Below, in pieces: positions 8,637 through 17,025 of a DNA stretch of 64,000 nucleotides. Every line of letters begins with the position of its first letter. The first letter of the stretch is position 1. Made by a program: the position numbers and the translations under genes. Source of the stretch: UBA1479 sp964012715. Lineage in GTDB: Bacteria; Pseudomonadota; Alphaproteobacteria; Rhodospirillales; Casp-alpha2. The stretch lies in assembly GCA_964012715.1 (NCBI GenBank), contig CAXGUG010000006.1, positions 8,090-72,089 of the forward strand. The letters are read 5' to 3'. The notes under the pieces were generated by a model. It was not told the DNA's origin. It made no database searches and saw nothing but the letters and a program-made list of their open reading frames with translations.

Positions 8637-9683
8637 TTGAGCACGCGAAACATGAAGTACGTTGAGGCGCTATCCCACGGCCTTGTCACCGCGATGGCCG
8701 AAGACCCCAATATTTTCGTCACAGGCATCGCCGCGGATTATTCTTCGGGGCTGTTCGGCTCGACGACCGAAGCCCTGGATCGTTTCGGCCCGTCTCGTGT
8801 GTTCGATGCCCCGGCCATGGAGAACGCCCTGACCGGGATCGCCATTGGGGCGGCTGCGTCGGGCAAACGCCCGGTGATCGTTCACCCGCGGTGCGATTTC
8901 ATGTTTCTGGCTCTCGACCAGTTGATCAACCTCGCCGCAAAGTGGCGCTATATGTATGCCGGCGCGGCCGGTGCCATGCCGATCGTGGTTCGGGCCGTCA
9001 TCGGTAAAGGCTGGGGCCAGGGCGCAACCCACTCACAAAGCCTGCACACCATATTGGCCCATTTCCCGGGTCTGGTCGTTGCCATGCCCGCGACCGTAAA
9101 AGCGGCGCAACAATTGACCTATTCCGCGCTTAAAGGCTCGTCGCCGACAATCATTCTCGAGCATCGTTCCCTGTTCGGGCTGGAAGGCGAAGCCTCGGAA
9201 ACGCCCGAGGTCGTCCCTTTCGGACAGGCGGAAATTTTGCGGGAAGGCAACGACGTGACGATTGTCGCGACATCGGCCATGGTGCAGGAAAGCATTCGCG
9301 CCGCCGACGAATTGGCATCCCGGGGGATTTCGGTCGAGGTGATCGACCCTCGGACAATTCGTCCGTTGGATGAAAAAACGATCCTCGACTCGGTTCGCAA
9401 GACCGGCAGATTGCTGGCGGCCGACGTTACATGGGAATCCTGCGGGTTCGCCAGCGAAGTGGTCGCCTTGGCTGCGGAGAAGGCGTTCGAGCATATGAAG
9501 GCGCCGGCGCGCCGATTGTGCCTGGCGAATTGCCCGGCACCCGTGTCGATGCCGCTGGAGGAAGCCTTCTACCCGAAGGCCGATACGATCGCCGCCGCCG
9601 TATCCGCCATGGTCGGCGCCGATGCAAGCGCCGGTAGCTTTGCCCATCTGACCGTACAAGACGAATTCAAAGGACCTTATTGA
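8637..9683 (+). CDS. Thiamine-diphosphate-dependent dehydrogenase E1 component, beta subunit
   Basis: This 348-residue protein is the matching E1 beta subunit, with a transketolase-like pyrimidine-binding domain (Glu62 in MENALTGIAIG contacts the cofactor in the family) and a C-terminal transketolase domain including 'VIDPRTIRPLDEKTI'. The start is TTG 8637, supported by GGGAG at 8625-8629; an internal ATG (codon 6) is possible. The last 25 or so residues, rich in small and polar amino acids, extend past the usual end. It forms the E1 heterotetramer with the upstream alpha subunit. A carbamoyltransferase follows almost immediately. Confidence 0.87.
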   Translation: MSTRNMKYVEALSHGLVTAMAEDPNIFVTGIAADYSSGLFGSTTEALDRFGPSRVFDAPAMENALTGIAIGAAASGKRPVIVHPRCDFMFLALDQLINLAAKWRYMYAGAAGAMPIVVRAVIGKGWGQGATHSQSLHTILAHFPGLVVAMPATVKAAQQLTYSALKGSSPTIILEHRSLFGLEGEASETPEVVPFGQAEILREGNDVTIVATSAMVQESIRAADELASRGISVEVIDPRTIRPLDEKTILDSVRKTGRLLAADVTWESCGFASEVVALAAEKAFEHMKAPARRLCLANCPAPVSMPLEEAFYPKADTIAAAVSAMVGADASAGSFAHLTVQDEFKGPY

Positions 9684-9684
9684 C

Positions 9685-11322
9685 GTGATCATTCTTGGTA
9701 TTCACGGGGGCGTTACGCTCGGCCAGCACGACCCGGCCGCTGCACTGTTTCGCGACGGCGAGTTGATCGCCTGTGTGGAAGAGGAACGTCTGTTCCGCAT
9801 CAAGTCGCCGCGCGGCATGTTGCCGATCGAAGCGATTCAGGCCGTTCTGCGCGAAGCAGGGATCACCATGCATGAGGTGGATCTGGTGGCGCACCCCGGC
9901 GAGACCTACCAGGACGCACCGGCGCGCATCCCGGCTTACCTGAAGCACTATTTCGGACATGCGCCGAAACTTCGCCTGATCAATCACCAAACGGCGCATC
10001 TGGCTTCGGCCTTCTTTCAATCAGGCTACGACAGCGCCATGGTCATGTCGTACGACGCCTATGGCGATCGCCTGAGCGCCGCCCTAGCGACGGCCAGCCG
10101 GACCGACGGCATTCGCGTACTCGAAACCCGGGACAATGTGAATTCGCTTGGCCTGTTCTATGCCACCATGACGTCCTACCTTGGATTTCTGCCGGGCGAA
10201 GACGAATACAAAGTCATGGGGCTGGCCCCCTATGGCGAGGCGAAATACGACCTGTCGTTTTTCGCCCGCCCGTCGAAAGACGGATACTTCGTTGATTCCC
10301 CTGGCGCGATGCGAAGCGACCCGGGCCCCAAGTCCAACTTCGAGCCGTTCTACGGTGACGCGATCGTCAATAAGCTCGGTCCCGCGCGATTGAAGGGCGA
10401 GCCGATCGAACAACATCACCGTGACGTAGCGGCTTCGACGCAGCGCACTTTGGAAGAATGCGCGATCTCGCTGGTGAACTACCTGCACGGCATGACCGGC
10501 GAACGGAACCTTTGCCTCGCAGGCGGCGTCGCCCTGAACTGTTCGGCCAATAACGTCCTTCGCCAAATGGAATGCGTCGATCGAATGTTCGTGCAGCCTG
10601 CGGCCTCGGACCGTGGGCTGGCTCTCGGGTGCGGCCTGCAGGCAGCCTGGGAAGAAGGCGAAACCATCGCCCCGATCACGCATGTGTTTTATGGGCCGAC
10701 GCGCACGGACGCCGAAATCGAACGCGCACTGGGCGTGACCGGCTTCACGGCAGAACGCGTCGACGATCCATCCGCCGCCGCAGCATCGCTGCTTGCCGAA
10801 GGCAAGATCGTCGGCTGGTTCCAAGGGCGCTCGGAATTCGGCCCTCGGGCCCTTGGGCATCGCTCGATCCTCGCAAATCCCTGCGTGGCGGATATGAAAG
10901 ATCAAATCAACGCACGGGTTAAGTACCGCGAAGAGTTCCGGCCCTTCGCGCCTTCGGTTCTGGAAGAAAAATGTCGGGACGTTTTCGTTATGGATGAACC
11001 TTCGCCATTCATGACCGTCGCGTTCGATGTTCAGGACGGTTGGGGCGAGAAGCTGCCGGCGACGACCCATGTCAACAACACCGCACGCGTGCAATCCGTC
11101 TCGGCGGATACCGACCCGATGTATCACCGCCTGATTACTGAGTTGGAGAACCACAGCGGCGCGCCCGTAGTGTTGAACACCAGTTTCAACATCAAAGGCC
11201 AACCGATTGTAGAGACGCCCCTGGACGCCTTGTCCACCTTTGCCGGCACCGGCATGGACGCGGTTATCATGGGCCATTACATGGTTCGCAAACCCGGCGC
11301 ACCACGCGCGCAAGACAAGTAA
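9685..11322 (+). CDS. NodU/TobZ-type O-carbamoyltransferase (first copy)
   Basis: This 545-residue enzyme transfers a carbamoyl group from carbamoyl phosphate, via carbamoyl-adenylate, to a sugar hydroxyl. The N-terminal Kae1-like domain starts IILGIHGG, contains VEEERLFRIK and the metal-site segment NHQTAHLAS (residues 100-108), and the C-terminal YrdC-like domain carries EFGPRALGHRSILA and VNNTARVQ. Length matches NodU and TobZ. The start is GTG 9685, one base after the E1-beta stop, indicating co-transcription. A second, clearly related copy lies at 13100. HypF is excluded because acylphosphatase and zinc-finger domains are absent. Confidence 0.9.
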   Translation: MIILGIHGGVTLGQHDPAAALFRDGELIACVEEERLFRIKSPRGMLPIEAIQAVLREAGITMHEVDLVAHPGETYQDAPARIPAYLKHYFGHAPKLRLINHQTAHLASAFFQSGYDSAMVMSYDAYGDRLSAALATASRTDGIRVLETRDNVNSLGLFYATMTSYLGFLPGEDEYKVMGLAPYGEAKYDLSFFARPSKDGYFVDSPGAMRSDPGPKSNFEPFYGDAIVNKLGPARLKGEPIEQHHRDVAASTQRTLEECAISLVNYLHGMTGERNLCLAGGVALNCSANNVLRQMECVDRMFVQPAASDRGLALGCGLQAAWEEGETIAPITHVFYGPTRTDAEIERALGVTGFTAERVDDPSAAAASLLAEGKIVGWFQGRSEFGPRALGHRSILANPCVADMKDQINARVKYREEFRPFAPSVLEEKCRDVFVMDEPSPFMTVAFDVQDGWGEKLPATTHVNNTARVQSVSADTDPMYHRLITELENHSGAPVVLNTSFNIKGQPIVETPLDALSTFAGTGMDAVIMGHYMVRKPGAPRAQDK

Positions 11323-11372
11323 CACGCCGCGTCTTCTCCCGCCTTGAAACCGGCTAGCTGGCAGGACCCCCG

Positions 11373-12128
11373 ATGACCGTAAAGACAGATATTCTGAACA
11401 GCGACTTTTCGAAGTACCGCAACGAAGAGATGGAAATTCTCGAACGATACGTCGATCAAGTTCGGCAACATGCCGACGTTCCGGAATTCATCCTCTACAA
11501 TTGGCCGTGTTTCGTTCGCAGCCAGGAAATCACCCGCTTTCTGGTCTATTACGAAATCTTCAAAATGATCCAAAACGTCCATGGATCGATCGTTCAGTTG
11601 GGCGTCCTCAACGGCAACACGCTGTTCAGCTACGCGCTATTTTCAGAAATCTTCGAGCACCGGAACTATACCCGGCAGATATTCGGCTTCGATACCTTCG
11701 GCGCCTACGAAGCGCTGTCGGATAGAGAAGACAAAGACAAGTTCGCCTCCAAGGCCGCAACCTATTCGGAAGACTTCGTCCGCTCCGCCGCGAAGCTGTT
11801 CAACGACGCGCAGATTTTCCGGCAGTTCCCCAAGGTTCAACTCATCAAAGGGGACGCCGTTGAAACGCTCCCCGCGTTTTTGGAACAACACCCCGAGACG
11901 ATGTGCTCTCTGTTGAATCTTCATACGAGCGTCTATGAGGTCGAGCGGCAGACCCTGGAACTGATGTGGCCGCGCATGCCCAAAGGCGCCGTTGTCCATA
12001 TGGGCAGCCTTGCTTATCCGGACAGCCCGGGCGTGACTGAAATGATTCAAGACACGGTCGGCATTTCAAACGTCCGGATTCAGAGATTTCCGTTCGCGAC
12101 CAAACACGCGTTCTTCATCAAGGAATAG
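11373..12128 (+). CDS. TylF/macrocin O-methyltransferase-like protein
   Basis: This 251-residue protein looks like the TylF group of metal-dependent sugar O-methyltransferases: IVQLGVLNGNTLFSYALF replaces the usual ELGV-x-G-G motif I, FGFDTFGAY follows as the acidic strand region, and a C-terminal half with KGDAVETLPAFL is as expected. The start ATG 11373 has GCAGGA at about 11361. The usual acidic metal residues of the family (a run of two Asp) are not obvious here; the equivalent stretch reads LLNLHTSVYE, so activity may differ. It sits between two carbamoyltransferases, which suggests a methylated and carbamoylated sugar, as in Nod factors or aminocoumarins. Confidence 0.65.
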   Translation: MTVKTDILNSDFSKYRNEEMEILERYVDQVRQHADVPEFILYNWPCFVRSQEITRFLVYYEIFKMIQNVHGSIVQLGVLNGNTLFSYALFSEIFEHRNYTRQIFGFDTFGAYEALSDREDKDKFASKAATYSEDFVRSAAKLFNDAQIFRQFPKVQLIKGDAVETLPAFLEQHPETMCSLLNLHTSVYEVERQTLELMWPRMPKGAVVHMGSLAYPDSPGVTEMIQDTVGISNVRIQRFPFATKHAFFIKE

Positions 12129-12136
12129 TCCGCGCC

Positions 12137-13030
12137 ATGAAGTACACAGATCATCATCTGTATTGGGACGCCCTGCCGCCCCTTGACCCTGAAGAAGCTG
12201 ACGGAGCCGTCGTCGGCCCCTATTTCCGCGTCTTCAAAATGCGTGACGCCCTGTTCACGCCGATCCGCAATCTTGTGTTCCAAGCTCTCGGCCCGGCAGT
12301 CGGTCTTGATGGCGACGCCGCCGATCCATCGGTCCGCGCCGAAATTCGCGATGCGTTGAACGCCACCACGTCGATTAGCGTCGACTATGACATGGCCCTG
12401 ATGACCCGCCTGGATGTGGCATTGCACCGCGCCCTGAGCCACTACGGATTGCTGGCCGGCGCGAAAGGGATCGAGTTCCCGGTCAATCTTCGGGTCGCGC
12501 ACGGCGCACCCCCGCCCGGGTATCTGGACGGCGGATACGCCACAGATTTCATTCATTGCGACCCCTGGACCCAAGGCCCCAGCGACATCGTCAACTGCCT
12601 GCTGTATATCGATTTCGGCGAGACCAGCAGCCCGATGGATCTTTACCGCGTCGATGATGACGGCCTTCGTCGGATGGCTGAACACGACGGGGGATATCTG
12701 GATGCCCGCCCCCTTCTGACCGACCTTACAAAGGTCGAATACGACGCCGGGCCGGGCACTTTCATTCTTTTCGACGCCTTTTCACCCCATGCCACGCATC
12801 GTTCGGGCGGAGAGATCCGCATCAGCATCGATTTCCGCCTGCGTCGCGAAGATCCCTATGCAGTGCTCGACGATAAATGGCTGATGCGCAATGTCAGTTG
12901 GGCGAAATATTGGAAGCTCAACGACCGCCTGACCGAAGATTACGAACAACGTTGCGCCGACGAATTTGCGCAGCTCGAAGGCAACCCGACCGCCGGCGAG
13001 TTTCGCCGCCGCGCCTTGGGCCGTGTTTAA
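12137..13030 (+). CDS. Putative Fe(II)/2-oxoglutarate dioxygenase (PhyH-like)
   Basis: This 297-residue protein has a plausible facial triad: His140-x-Asp142 (in FIHCDPW), a distal His at 218 or 221 (FSPHATHR) and Arg228 positioned to bind 2-oxoglutarate, followed by a strand SIDFRLR. This is the layout of phytanoyl-CoA dioxygenase-like enzymes, which hydroxylate small molecules. The N-terminal 100 residues are not recognised. AGGA at 12121 precedes ATG 12137 by 12 bases. Lying between two carbamoyltransferases, it could create the hydroxyl that is later carbamoylated or methylated. A cupin without dioxygenase activity is the alternative. Confidence 0.6.
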   Translation: MKYTDHHLYWDALPPLDPEEADGAVVGPYFRVFKMRDALFTPIRNLVFQALGPAVGLDGDAADPSVRAEIRDALNATTSISVDYDMALMTRLDVALHRALSHYGLLAGAKGIEFPVNLRVAHGAPPPGYLDGGYATDFIHCDPWTQGPSDIVNCLLYIDFGETSSPMDLYRVDDDGLRRMAEHDGGYLDARPLLTDLTKVEYDAGPGTFILFDAFSPHATHRSGGEIRISIDFRLRREDPYAVLDDKWLMRNVSWAKYWKLNDRLTEDYEQRCADEFAQLEGNPTAGEFRRRALGRV

Positions 13031-13099
13031 CCGGCTTTCGAACATCACACCAACACGACCGGCGCCAGCCCGACGAAAGTTAAGAAAGGCATATCTCAA

Positions 13100-14725
13100 A
13101 TGAACGTCATCGGCCTTCACGGTGGAGTTACCACGTTCCAGCACGACGCTGCGGCATCTCTAATCTGCGACGGGAAAGTCGTTGCCTGCGTCGAGGAAGA
13201 GCGCTTCTCCCGCATCAAGCACGCCTATGGACAGATTCCGGTGCTGGCTATCCAACAAGCCTTGAAGATCGGTGGTTTGGATATCAAAGACATCGATCTC
13301 GTATGTCATTCCGGAATTAAGCACCCCGATCTGGCGAAACGGATCGAACATTACTTCAACCACTTTTTCGGCTATTGCCCGAAAGTGCAGATGTACAACC
13401 ATCAGGACACGCACATCGCGTCTTCGTTCTATATGTCCGGTTTCGACGAAGCGATGGTGATTTCCTGGGACGGTTTCGGCGATTTCGAAAGCCTAGCAAT
13501 GGGCCGCGCCGATGCCGACGGGTTCGAGGTCTTGGAACGGTTCGGCCACGAACACTCCCTTGGCATTTTCTATCAGACCCTAACCTCGTTCCTCGGCTTT
13601 GCGGCATCCGGCGATGAATACAAAGTTATGGGTCTGTCGCCTTACGGAAATCCTGGGATCGACCTATCGGCCATCATCGACATCAAAGGTGACGGTTATT
13701 TCGTTGATAGTGAAATCTGGGATCGAGACCCGCCATCCCGTTCGCACTTCGAACCGCGGTACGGGCCCAAGTTGATCGAACTGCTCGGCGCTCCCCGCCA
13801 TTCGCATGAACCCATGGAGCAACGGCATCGCGACCTCGCCTACGCCATTCAGGCATCATTCGAAAAGGTCGTGTTGCATCTGGTAACCAAACTGCACGAG
13901 CGGACTGGCCTGCGTAAGCTATGCTTGGCGGGCGGGTGCGCCCTCAACTGCTTGGCGAACATGAAGATCCGAAAATTGCCGTTCATCGATGAACTGTTCG
14001 TGCAGCCGGCTTCGACCGACCAGGGGACGGCCCTCGGTGGCGCGATTATGGGCGCCGTGTCTCTTGGCGACAAAATCACGCCGCTTGATTCCTATTACCT
14101 TGGGCCGGACTACACGGAAGAAGACTATCTCAGTGCTTTGCAACTCACCGGGATGGAGTACACCCGCCCGGACGATGTTTCCCGGACCGCCGCGGAATTG
14201 ATCGCGGACGGAAAAATTATCGGCTGGGTTCAAGGCCGCGCTGAATTCGGGCCACGCGCGCTGGGCAACCGGTCGATCCTGGCGGACCCCGGCTTGCCAG
14301 AAATGAAGGATGAAGTGAACAAACGGATCAAATACCGCGAAGAATTCCGTCCGTTCGCTCCGGCGGTGTTGGCTGAGCATGCCGAAGAAGTGTTCGACAT
14401 GGAAGGCGAGTCTCCCTATATGACCGTGACCTACCCGGTGCGCGAAGCATGGCAGAAACGCCTGCCCGCGATCACCCATGTCAACAACACAGCGCGCGTC
14501 CAGACGGTTTCCAAGACCTCGAACGAAAAGTTTCACCGTTTGATCACGCGGTTCCACGAGTTGACCGGTCGGCCGGCGGTGTTAAACACCAGCTTCAACA
14601 TCAAGGGGGAACCGATCGTCGAGACGCCCCTGAATGCGATCGCGACGTTTTCGGCAACCGGCCTCGATGCTCTGATTTTGGGGCCCTTCCTGTTGCAGAA
14701 GCGCAAAGCTACGCAACCGGGATAA
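13100..14725 (+). CDS. NodU/TobZ-type O-carbamoyltransferase (second copy)
   Basis: This 541-residue paralogue of the 9685 enzyme has the same layout: VIGLHGG start, VEEERFSRIKH, NHQDTHIAS metal-site segment, and C-terminal EFGPRALGNRSILA, VNNTARVQ and LNTSFNIKG. Many blocks are identical between the two, so they arose by duplication or by paired transfer, yet they differ enough to have separate acceptors. AGAAAGG at 13083-13089 supports ATG 13100. It ends the carbamoyl block; the next gene is a sulfotransferase after 44 bases. The reaction is ATP- and carbamoyl-phosphate-dependent O-carbamoylation of a sugar. Confidence 0.9.
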   Translation: MNVIGLHGGVTTFQHDAAASLICDGKVVACVEEERFSRIKHAYGQIPVLAIQQALKIGGLDIKDIDLVCHSGIKHPDLAKRIEHYFNHFFGYCPKVQMYNHQDTHIASSFYMSGFDEAMVISWDGFGDFESLAMGRADADGFEVLERFGHEHSLGIFYQTLTSFLGFAASGDEYKVMGLSPYGNPGIDLSAIIDIKGDGYFVDSEIWDRDPPSRSHFEPRYGPKLIELLGAPRHSHEPMEQRHRDLAYAIQASFEKVVLHLVTKLHERTGLRKLCLAGGCALNCLANMKIRKLPFIDELFVQPASTDQGTALGGAIMGAVSLGDKITPLDSYYLGPDYTEEDYLSALQLTGMEYTRPDDVSRTAAELIADGKIIGWVQGRAEFGPRALGNRSILADPGLPEMKDEVNKRIKYREEFRPFAPAVLAEHAEEVFDMEGESPYMTVTYPVREAWQKRLPAITHVNNTARVQTVSKTSNEKFHRLITRFHELTGRPAVLNTSFNIKGEPIVETPLNAIATFSATGLDALILGPFLLQKRKATQPG

Positions 14726-14769
14726 TTTAGGGGCCCATCACGCTTTTCGAATAGACAATTGCCTGAGTA

Positions 14770-15768
14770 ATGTACGACGTACCTTCCAACGACACCGATC
14801 CAGCCTTTTTCTATATCTCTTCACGCGGCGGAAGTGCGACGACTTGGCTCGGCAGGGCCCTGTCGATGCACCCCTCAGTTGTCGCGTTCCACGGCTCGGA
14901 GGCTGTTCCCGCATTCAACGAATGTGGCGGATATCACGATGTCAAACCCGCGGATTTCTTCCGATACTTGAAAACCATGGGAACCATCACGTCGGGCGAA
15001 AAGTATTTCGGCGCGATCCATCTGTACTATGGGGATAAAGCCTATGACGCAACGATCGCCGAAAACGGTCTTTTCTCGGCCGTTATTCGCGATCCGATCC
15101 GTCGGATAAACTCGCTTTATTGGGATTACGCCCAAAGGCACCTAGGCGGGAATATTACGGACCGAAAGATTAATATCTTCAACGCGCTCGAAGGTCTGCC
15201 GGCAGACGATCTGGCCTGCCCCCCGATTTCGGAAGTGCACTGTATTCAGTATGCCTACGAACGGACGAACGACTCCGCCGTCGGCGTGAAATCGGCGGTC
15301 GATCCGCTAAGACAGTTTCTTTATCGTTCGAAACAGAACATCAAAGGCATGCTGACGCCGACCCCGCCTCCGAACGACCAGAGTCCGCGCGCCATTGCGC
15401 GGTTGTTGGCGCAGGAATTTTCGCATCTGGCGGGGGAGATCGTCGCGTATGACCTGGATTGTTGGCGCGTCTGCAAAAAAACTCGCTCAATGATCCAGAT
15501 GGAAGAAATGGTCGCGAGCCGAGAGTACTTTCAACAGACTGTCTGGCCTAACGTCGCGCCGCACCTGGAATGCAACGACACCTATCTGGACAGGGTGATG
15601 GCCTCGGGTAAAACCAATGTTCATGCACTCGAGGAGCGCGCCAGCATCGACATTTACAACAAGTGGTCTCCTGGATTCCAAAAGGCGTTCCAGGAAATCA
15701 TCGACGTGTTGGGCCGGAACGAAGTTTCTGAAATGTACCAGAACTTCGGCTACAAGCTGCCCCACTAG
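14770..15768 (+). CDS. Sulfotransferase-like protein
   Basis: This 332-residue protein has both PAPS-binding signatures of sulfotransferases: a P-loop-like 5'-phosphosulfate motif SRGGSATTW at residues 18-26 and a 3'-phosphate motif RDPIRRINSLY at residues 107-117. It probably transfers sulfate from PAPS to a carbohydrate hydroxyl. No PAPS-synthesis genes are in the window, so the donor must come from general metabolism. The ATG at 14770 lacks a strong ribosome site. No signal peptide is seen, so the enzyme would act in the cytoplasm on a nucleotide- or lipid-linked sugar. Acceptor unknown. Confidence 0.75.
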   Translation: MYDVPSNDTDPAFFYISSRGGSATTWLGRALSMHPSVVAFHGSEAVPAFNECGGYHDVKPADFFRYLKTMGTITSGEKYFGAIHLYYGDKAYDATIAENGLFSAVIRDPIRRINSLYWDYAQRHLGGNITDRKINIFNALEGLPADDLACPPISEVHCIQYAYERTNDSAVGVKSAVDPLRQFLYRSKQNIKGMLTPTPPPNDQSPRAIARLLAQEFSHLAGEIVAYDLDCWRVCKKTRSMIQMEEMVASREYFQQTVWPNVAPHLECNDTYLDRVMASGKTNVHALEERASIDIYNKWSPGFQKAFQEIIDVLGRNEVSEMYQNFGYKLPH

Positions 15769-15857
15769 GCGACAGCAGAACATCGCCAACGCGCATACCG
15801 GCAAAGATCGAGAAGACAATTTCCACCGAGAATAAAAAATTTTACGACCGCCGCTTG

Positions 15858-16859
15858 ATGGATCTGGGCAATTATAGCCTGGTCCGAGCGGACGAGACGG
15901 CCGACTGGCAAACGACTTGGGATGCTTTCGTCGCGGCATCGCCGGAAGGGACGGTGTTTTCCGAAACGCCTTTCCTTAGTTCTTTGAACGCCAAGGCCGG
16001 GCTTTGGTACTGCCTGCGCGGCGAGGAAAAAGCCGCCGCCGTGTGCGTAATGGAGAGCAACGACGGACGCGAGGCCGTGTCATACCCCAATGTCATTTAC
16101 AATGGGATCATGTTCGCGCCGCCGCCGGCCAAGCAAAACCATGCGCAGGTCATTTCCGAGCAGTTCCGTATCCTGGCGTTTTTGTCGGGTGAACTGACCG
16201 AGATTTATGATTCGATCTCAATGACGTTCCACCCCTCGATCACCGACATGCGGCCCTTCCAGTGGCACAATTACCACAACGAAGGCCCCAGATACGTGAT
16301 CGACATCCGCTATACCAACGTCCTGCTCCTGGCGAAATACCGCTCTGAAACCGGGATGGAGGACGCGCCAGGCTACATGGAAGCCAACAAATCCCGGCGG
16401 CAGGAGCTTCGCTACGCGATTAAGAAGGACTACCGGACGGAAGAAACGTTCGACCCGCAAATGTTCATCGACATGTACCGCAGCACCTTCGCCCGGCAGA
16501 ATCTGAGCATGGACGGAACGGGCATCGAGGAACTGCCGGCGATGCTGGATGCGATGCATGCTGCCGGACAAACGCGAATGTTCGTCACCCGCACGTCCGA
16601 CGGCACGCCGGCCTCGATCGGCATTTTCGCCCGAGACGCAAAACGGTGGTACTACCAATTCGGCGCAGGAAACCCCGATTTACGCGACGGACACGCCGGC
16701 TCGTTGATGCTTTGGGACGCCATGGCGGCGCTAGCCGAAGACGGCGACATGGAAATCGATCTTGAAGGCGTTAACAGCCCGCAACGCGGCTACTTCAAAC
16801 TAAGCTTCGGCGGGACCCTGACCCCGTATTATCGCGTCCGCTACTCGGCGGCGGGATAA
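15858..16859 (+). CDS. GNAT/FemAB-like N-acyltransferase (Acetyltransf_6 type)
   Basis: This 333-residue protein has the double-GNAT feel of FemAB/CelD-like acyltransferases: an N-terminal half with 'TPFLSSLNAKAG', and a C-terminal half with 'YRSTFARQNL', 'YYQFGAGNPDLRDGHAGSLMLWDAM' and the family ending 'FKLSFGG-L-PYYRV'. Members use acyl-CoA or aminoacyl-tRNA to acylate an amino group. Here the likely acceptor is an amino sugar of the surface glycan. I take ATG 15858; a TTG directly before it adds one residue. The upstream 89 bases hold no gene and an AT-rich run just before the start. Confidence 0.6.
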   Translation: MDLGNYSLVRADETADWQTTWDAFVAASPEGTVFSETPFLSSLNAKAGLWYCLRGEEKAAAVCVMESNDGREAVSYPNVIYNGIMFAPPPAKQNHAQVISEQFRILAFLSGELTEIYDSISMTFHPSITDMRPFQWHNYHNEGPRYVIDIRYTNVLLLAKYRSETGMEDAPGYMEANKSRRQELRYAIKKDYRTEETFDPQMFIDMYRSTFARQNLSMDGTGIEELPAMLDAMHAAGQTRMFVTRTSDGTPASIGIFARDAKRWYYQFGAGNPDLRDGHAGSLMLWDAMAALAEDGDMEIDLEGVNSPQRGYFKLSFGGTLTPYYRVRYSAAG

Positions 16860-16904
16860 AGAACGCCAGAACACCCCGAGAAACCCCGAAATTCCTTAGA
16901 TTCA

Positions 16905-16933
16905 TGGACATTTCGACCGCCAATTTCTATATA
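16905..16933 (+). promoter_or_regulatory. Candidate sigma-70-type promoter upstream of the radical SAM gene
   Basis: TGGACA (16905-16910, five of six consensus bases) and TATATA (16928-16933, four of six) are separated by exactly 17 bases. The pair lies in a 166-base gap, giving a leader of roughly 85 bases before ATG 17026. It is the best-spaced pair I found in any gap here, but it is a visual match only. Confidence 0.4.
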
Positions 16934-17025
16934 TGGCTTTGGAGGTTGAACCCGATGGGCTTCCCTCCCAGGACTTCGGATGCCCCGGCAACGACAGGCG
17001 AAGATTTGGATAGAGAGCGCGACAC

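Noticed and set aside
7605..9683. A pyruvate dehydrogenase operon
   Set aside because: No E2, lipoyl domain or E3 gene is present, and the flanking genes are sugar-tailoring enzymes.
10084..11325. A 413-codon minus-strand frame opposite the first carbamoyltransferase
   Set aside because: Low-complexity, no domain, fully covered by a strongly supported plus-strand gene.
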